Positions 51,083 to 56,150 of a DNA stretch of 56,150 bases are shown piece after piece; within the stretch, counting starts at the first letter, position 1, and every line of letters starts with the position of its first letter. This DNA is from Neosynechococcus sphagnicola sy1. GTDB taxonomy: Bacteria; Cyanobacteriota; Cyanobacteriia; Neosynechococcales; Neosynechococcaceae. The stretch is taken from positions 1-56,150 of the forward strand of contig NZ_JJML01000026.1 in the NCBI RefSeq assembly GCF_000775285.1, read 5' to 3'. The position numbers were made by a program, and so were the translations under genes. Under the pieces are notes generated by a model, which made no database searches, had not been told where the DNA came from, and worked only from the letters and a program-made list of their open reading frames with translations.

Positions 51083-52600
51083 ATGCCATTTGCCAGAGCC
51101 AGCGGTGTGTTGCTCCATCCTACTTCTCTTCCCAGCCGCTTTGGAATTGGGGATTTAGGGGCCGCTGCCTATGCTTTTATTGACTTTTTACATCAGAGTC
51201 AACAGCAACTCTGGCAGGTTTTACCCCTCGGCCCCACTGGGTATGGCAACTCTCCCTACATGTGCTACTCCGCTATGGCTGGGAACCCCCTCTTAATTAG
51301 CCCAGAACTACTGGCCGCCTCCGGTTTACTGACTGCAGCCGACTGGCAAGATCTGCCCAGCTTTTCCTCGACAAGTGTTGATTTCGCCAGCGTTGGCCCC
51401 AGCAAATTTGCCCTCCTCCGCAAAGCCTGCGATGCCTTTAGACATCAGGCATCCATTGATGACCAGCATGCATTTCGGCAGTTCTGCCAGACCAAGCGGG
51501 ATTGGCTGGAGGACTATGCCCTGTTTATGGCTCTGAAAACAGCCCACAATGGTGCCAGTTGGCAGACTTGGGAACTGGAAATTGTCCAGCGACAACCCAC
51601 TGCCCTGGAACAGTGGCGGCGGCAGTTAGGGCCAGAAATTTTCCTGCACCAATATCTGCAATTTGAGTTCTTTCGCCAATGGTCCGCGTTGAAAGCCTAC
51701 GCCAATCAACAGGGGATTCAAATTATTGGGGACATTCCCATTTACGTCGCCCACGACAGCGCGGATGTCTGGGCTCACCCTCAAAACTTCTGCTTGGATG
51801 AGCAGGGGGAACCTGCCTGGATGGCCGGGGTGCCACCGGACTATTTCAGTGACACCGGGCAGCTCTGGGGGAATCCGGTCTATAACTGGGAATACCTGCA
51901 ACAATCTCACTTTCAGTGGTGGATTCAGCGCTTCCGTAGCATGCTTGAATACGTGGATATCATTCGTATAGATCACTTCCGAGGGTTTGAAGCATTTTGG
52001 GCGATCCCCCAGGGAGAAGAGACCGCAATCCAGGGAGAGTGGGTGGAGGCTCCCGGCACGGAATTATTCGAGGTACTCAAGCAGGAGTTAGGGACGCTGC
52101 CCATTTTAGCGGAGGATCTGGGGATCATTACCCCTGAAGTCGAGGCTCTCCGCGATCGCTTTGAGTTTCCAGGGATGAAAATTTTGCAGTTTGCCTTTGG
52201 TTCTGGGCCTGGGAATCCCTATCTGCCCTTTAATTACCAGCGTAACTGTGTTGTCTATACCGGAACTCACGACAATGACACGACCGTTGGCTGGTTTTCC
52301 CAACTCTCTCCCTATGAACAAACTTCCCTCCAGCGTTATTTGGGATCAATCAGTTCCGATGGTGTGCAGTGGGATTTAATTCGGTTAGCCTTGAGTTCCA
52401 TCGCCAATCAGGCGATTATCCCACTCCAAGATCTATTAGGACTGGGAACAGAAGCCCGGATGAATTTCCCCGGCAAAGCTGAGGGCAATTGGGGTTGGCG
52501 CTATCAACCGGATGCTTTAACCCAGGCTTTAAGGGAGCAACTCCAAGATCTAACAGAACGCTTTGGCCGTGCCCCGCAGCCTAATTCACAATCCGAGTAA
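51083..52600 (+). CDS. malQ: 4-alpha-glucanotransferase (amylomaltase)
   Basis: GH77 enzyme moving maltosyl and longer glucan segments; part of glycogen breakdown. 505 aa from ATG 51083. Opening SGVLLHPTSLPSRFGIGDLG; then QLWQVLPLGPTGYGNSPYMC, IIGDIPIYVAHDSADVWAHP, the nucleophile region IIRIDHFRGFEAFW, acid/base LPILAEDLGIITPEV and VYTGTHDNDTTVGW. The frame is intact. It pairs functionally with the GH57 gene at 35-38 kb. Confidence 0.96.
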   Translation: MPFARASGVLLHPTSLPSRFGIGDLGAAAYAFIDFLHQSQQQLWQVLPLGPTGYGNSPYMCYSAMAGNPLLISPELLAASGLLTAADWQDLPSFSSTSVDFASVGPSKFALLRKACDAFRHQASIDDQHAFRQFCQTKRDWLEDYALFMALKTAHNGASWQTWELEIVQRQPTALEQWRRQLGPEIFLHQYLQFEFFRQWSALKAYANQQGIQIIGDIPIYVAHDSADVWAHPQNFCLDEQGEPAWMAGVPPDYFSDTGQLWGNPVYNWEYLQQSHFQWWIQRFRSMLEYVDIIRIDHFRGFEAFWAIPQGEETAIQGEWVEAPGTELFEVLKQELGTLPILAEDLGIITPEVEALRDRFEFPGMKILQFAFGSGPGNPYLPFNYQRNCVVYTGTHDNDTTVGWFSQLSPYEQTSLQRYLGSISSDGVQWDLIRLALSSIANQAIIPLQDLLGLGTEARMNFPGKAEGNWGWRYQPDALTQALREQLQDLTERFGRAPQPNSQSE

Positions 52601-52621
52601 GCGAACCTCGGGGGGCCAGAG

Positions 52622-53584
52622 CTAGTGAAACAGCAGTAACCAAATTGGAATGGTGCCCAAGAGTGCCATGGTTGTCAGGGCAATACTCCCAGCCACCAGT
52701 TGCCGATCCAGGTTATATTCTTCAGCCAGAACTAAGCCAACAAAGGCCGTTGGCATCCCTGCCATCAGCACCACGGCCAACCGGGGATCGCCGGAAAGAC
52801 CCACGCCAGTGGTGCCCAAACCAATCAGGATCGGCACAATCAAGACTCTAACCGTGGCAGGTAAAAGAGCAGGTTGAAAGCTGCTCCAACCTCGGAGTTG
52901 GCTGAGACGCATCCCAATTAACAAGAAGGCACTGGGAATGATCAGCCACAGGGAGAGTTGGAGTCCGGAATCAATCAGGGTTGGGAGTTCCCATGTGCGG
53001 GTGAAGATGCCGCAGCCAAAGGCCCAGAGAGATGGCGCCAAAAGGACATCCCGCAATTGTAACCACCAGTGATTATCCTGTTCGGGGCGACTAAAGCGGC
53101 TGGCTAGCATGACTCCAATGCCATATCCCCCAACTAAGCTATGGGTAATGCTGTAGGAAACGGACCATCCTAAATGGTGAGTGCCAATTAAGGCAGGAGA
53201 AAGTCCCAATCCTACGTAGCCAGTATTGCCCAGGGTTGCAGCTAATAGAAAACTGCCCTGGGCAGATCGCTCCCCTAGCCAAGCAAACCGTGATGCGAGG
53301 GGATGGGCAGGATAGTGAGCTAGTTGCTGGAAACCGAACAAACACAAAGCTGCCAGCCCTAAGCCAATTCCCAAGGCTGCAAAGGTCACCAGGGGAGCCA
53401 TTCCCACCCCCTGGGCAAAGTCAGTACGCCGAGCTAAGGCCAAAATTTGCAACGGGCCACCGACCCAGTAAAGACCCCGTCCGAGGAATCTGGGGAAATC
53501 CTGGGGGATAAATCGAAAGAGTATTAAACCAAGTCCCATCCACAGGATCAGTGGCGTATAGGCATGCAAAAGGGCATCGGTCAT
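52622..53584 (-). CDS. AEC-family transporter
   Basis: Auxin-efflux-carrier-like membrane transporter, 320 aa from ATG 53584 (MTDALLHAYTPLILWMGLGL), with about 9-10 helices. Conserved family residues include ATLGNTGYVGLGLSPALIG and VLMAGMPTAFVGLVLAEEYN. Substrate unknown; bacterial members move malate, malonate or other anions. Its ATG overlaps the stop of ftn2 as ATGA, so the two genes are translationally coupled. The frame is open to 53611, inside ftn2. Confidence 0.85.
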   Translation of the reverse strand: MTDALLHAYTPLILWMGLGLILFRFIPQDFPRFLGRGLYWVGGPLQILALARRTDFAQGVGMAPLVTFAALGIGLGLAALCLFGFQQLAHYPAHPLASRFAWLGERSAQGSFLLAATLGNTGYVGLGLSPALIGTHHLGWSVSYSITHSLVGGYGIGVMLASRFSRPEQDNHWWLQLRDVLLAPSLWAFGCGIFTRTWELPTLIDSGLQLSLWLIIPSAFLLIGMRLSQLRGWSSFQPALLPATVRVLIVPILIGLGTTGVGLSGDPRLAVVLMAGMPTAFVGLVLAEEYNLDRQLVAGSIALTTMALLGTIPIWLLLFH

Positions 53585-55878
53585 TGCACTGCCATATCTT
53601 GAATCCGCCACTGAGTGCCGTTACGAACCAGTTGATAGCGCACCAAGAGCTGGGCATCATAGGAAGCATTGGAGTTTAACTGTCCCCCTTCGTAAAGTTC
53701 AGCTGCTTCCCCCACTTGTACTTGCACTTGAGCCTGATTGGGGCTGACCTCCAGTAACTTCAGGGAAGTTGGCTCTAATTTATGTTGATATTTCCAGTAC
53801 CAGCCCTGTTGCTGGGCTTCCGTTGCCCGTTGCTGCCAAGCAGAGAGAGCTGGTTCCGCCAAGATCTGCGGTAGTTGATCAATCTTGTGATCGGGGCCGA
53901 GGGCGATCGCCTTGGTGGCCAACCAGGTTTGGATGGTTTTTTCAGCCACAGTCTGGGTCAGGGTCGCCTCTGCATGGGTCGGAGGTAGGGGCAGCAAAGC
54001 TGCTTTGGGTTCTGGAATTGGGATTGGCGGTTGATCGAGGGTGATACTCAGTTGTTCACCGACCAGCTCTAGGGATGGGGTGCTCCAGAATAGCCCAGTC
54101 AACCACCGATAGGTCTGCACCGTCAGCAGGGCGATCGCCCCGGTTCCTAAGGCAATCACCAACACAGCTCGCAGCCGCCGTTTCTTCCGCAACGATCGGG
54201 GATGGGTTGTCCGTCCCAGAGATCGCCCCATCGTTGTTGTACCCATTTTCTGCCGAGGCAGCACTGTCGGCGTTGCCATACTTTCTCCCCCACCGTTGGA
54301 GCCATTTGTGTATGCATCCTGCAACCATTCACCACCATAGGTTTCTGGTGAGGCTGTACCTGGATAGACCAACGACGAAACCGCAGTCTGCCTCTCCCAG
54401 TCTACTCCTCCCGCTGACAACTCAGACATGGGGATGACGGTTGGTGCCATCGTAGCATCCACAGCGCGAGCCGTCGCAGTTGAGGTCGCAGAGACTCCCT
54501 GCCCATGGGTGAGGGGGGGTCGGCTGCCGAGGCTGAGAAGTCGATGATTTCAGGGTCGCAGTAGCCAGCCCCGATCCGGGGCGCGGGGCGTGAACGGTAG
54601 CTACGGGGGGGGTGTCCCTCGACGGTGTTGGGCAGTTCTTCCAGGTAGATCTGTACCTGGGGATCGGCAAAGTAGGTCTTCAGCGAAAACCCCTTGCTCC
54701 GCCAAATCTCGAAAATGGGGAAACACCTCCCGCTGGAGCCACTGCTCACTATACAGACACAAACCCGGCAGCAGATCCGGTGCCCCCTGGGAACTCATGC
54801 GGATAAAATTCAGGGTTTCCTCTTCCTGACTGTGCTCCAACAGATAACTTGCCTCTTCGGTCTGCCCTAAGAGCAGGGCACAAACTCCCTGTTCCAAATA
54901 GACATCCTGGCGACCCTGTAGCCGCCCCAGCAATAATTTGGCTCGTCGGATCAGCAACGGCTGCTTCTGGGCAAATCCCTGGGCTAAGAGGGCATAGATG
55001 GCTAGATAAGTAGCCACCGCAGAGGGACGCTGGGCTTCCTCTTCAAATAAGGCCAGTTGCTCACTTACCGTGAGATAGTCCCGCAATTGCTGAATAAATC
55101 GCAAAAAGTCATCAATGCTGAGTCCAGAGTAATCATGCCCGATGCCATCAATGCCCTGACGTTCATTCAGCATCAGCCGCAATAGTTGCAGCCCTTTGCG
55201 GCGCTCGGCGGTATGGTGGGTCGGCAAGGCCAAGAGTTCTAAGATTCGATAGGGTCGCAGCTTATACAAATCCGCTTGAATCTCGTCTCGCACCGCTGGA
55301 AACAAATCCTCTCGGAGCAGGAATTCCTGACCAACTTCCAGGGAACCAGCTGCCGCTTCATATTGGCGCTGCTGCCACTGCTCCCGTCCCAGCTCTAGGC
55401 AGGCTAGAGCCACCGTCAACAGGATATCGGTGATCACCACCTGAGGTTTGTTGACCTGTAACGGTTGAGGATGGGGTTTTTCTAAGTAGGGACGACCTAG
55501 GTCGAGCACCAGTTCGTACTCACCCAACTCCAGCAGAATCAGCAGCGCCCCGACCAATTGTTCATCATGGATTTCGATTCGAGGAATTTGCGGATCGGGT
55601 TCGGTATCCGCTTGAGTAATCTGATCAGCGTCGGGGGTCTCAGTGGCTAGCTCATAGGTGCGGAGGAGAAACCCGGCATCATAGGACTGGCGCTGCCCGA
55701 GGTCAGACAATACGGCATGGGCTTCATCCAGTAGTTGTCTGCGAGCCAAGATCGCCCGTTCCGAGTACTCACGTCTCGGAAGCTGCAGCCTCCGGTCATG
55801 GTGGGCCTGCTGCAATTGTTCGACCGTTGCCTGGACAGGCAAGCCAAGAATCCGGTAGTAGTCCAGTGGAATTTGCAC
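53581..55878 (-). CDS. ftn2: ARC6/Ftn2-like cell division protein (three extra bases)
   Basis: Cyanobacterial counterpart of plastid ARC6; it anchors FtsZ at the inner membrane. The J-domain-like start IPLDYYRILGLPVQATVEQL, then long helical PDR-type sequence (RPYRILELLALPTHHTAERR). After a Pro/Ser-rich linker there is a single helix (AVLVIALGTGAIALLTVQTY) and the C-terminal DUF4101 domain (TIQTWLATKAIALGPDHKID). Breaks at C4 54690-54693, G8 54605-54612 and G7 54513-54519; one base fewer at each gives 764 aa. I prefer GTG 55878 (VQIPLDYYRIL); the frame is open to 55920. Confidence 0.88.
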
Positions 55879-56150
55879 AGTCCACTTCCCCAGCAGTGAA
55901 CGACTTTCAAACAACTTCAAACTTCAGTGAACCCGACAGGTACTAGCGAGACCCGTGGGGCACCAGTTACCGGGAGTGACACAGGGAGTGCCCCCATCAT
56001 AAACTGGTCTTGATTAAATCGGAAGTATAGCACTATCAATCAAAACTATCTGGGATAAGATAAGTAGTCTTATTGTTTTTTGCTTGCCAAGATTCAGAAT
56101 CTTCACGAGGAGCTGATTGCCGTTCATGATTCAGGAACGTATTGTGCCGA
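55879..56150. other. Region upstream of ftn2 and right edge of the window
   Basis: 272 bases. Probably the ftn2 promoter region and the start of a rightward gene. AGGAG at 56107-56111 precedes an ATG at 56126 (MIQERIVP), but only eight codons lie inside the window and other frames are open, so no gene can be called. Confidence 0.35.

Overview
This 56 kb window is a piece of a cyanobacterial chromosome. The evidence is the very frequent HIP1 octamer GCGATCGC on both strands and a set of cyanobacterial marker genes: ycf3 (photosystem I assembly), an ARC6/Ftn2-type division protein, futABC iron transport, the acpP-fabF-tkt cluster, a DUF3536-type GH57 protein, and a PilA-type pilin. Most of it is ordinary housekeeping DNA. 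The accessory-looking parts are the left edge (about 1-1.2 kb), 10.2-12.5 kb and 34-34.7 kb.

Layout. 1-1.5 kb: the end of an IS630-type transposase, then a pilin whose leader contains three 14-bp tandem repeats. 1.5-5.7 kb (minus): DUF4129-DUF4350-MoxR-DUF58 operon. 5.8-10.2 kb: an MBL-fold protein with a CxxCxxC segment, divergent from a TIGR03032 protein that runs into a TPR/SPINDLY-like O-GlcNAc transferase. 10.2-12.5 kb: a small inverted-repeat element, a SnoaL-like protein, two small cyanobacterial proteins sharing a repeated motif, and a nuclease-domain remnant. 12.6-18.1 kb: futC, futB and futA on different strands, with an HMA_2-like membrane protein between futB and futA. 18.6-26.6 kb: ssb, a TPP riboswitch with thiC, folP, rps1, a HAD phosphatase, metK, an NmrA-like reductase and xth. 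26.8-29.8 kb: a Ser/Thr kinase with a seven-bladed WD40 domain and a conserved unknown. 30.2-34.2 kb: acpP-fabF-tkt. 34.2-39.9 kb: an IS1 remnant, a small MshEN-like protein, the GH57 protein, ycf3 and gatC. 40-45.9 kb: hom, dps, miaE, an RmlD-like reductase, a cNMP-binding protein and a PMT-family mannosyltransferase. 46-56.1 kb: a polar amino acid binding protein, a conserved unknown, murF, a DppB-type permease, malQ, an AEC transporter and ftn2.

Data quality matters for reading this window. I count 27 reading-frame breaks in 18 genes, including genes that should be essential (murF, fabF, tkt, ftn2). Every break is repaired by removing one base, usually from a homopolymer, and the repaired lengths are all multiples of three. 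This looks like systematic homopolymer over-calling, not decay, so I annotate these genes as single CDSs and give each break. Two places look like real decay: the nuclease remnant near 12.2 kb and the IS1 fragment near 34.3 kb.

The most interesting signals outside genes are these: an 11-5-11 palindrome found upstream of both dps and the MBL gene; a TTACAGGTTTT motif just upstream of two small genes; a 12-bp inverted-repeat element at 10.35-10.45 kb; a possible alternative-pairing RNA after tkt; and the A9 run at the TIGR03032/TPR junction. I saw no tRNA, rRNA or CRISPR array.
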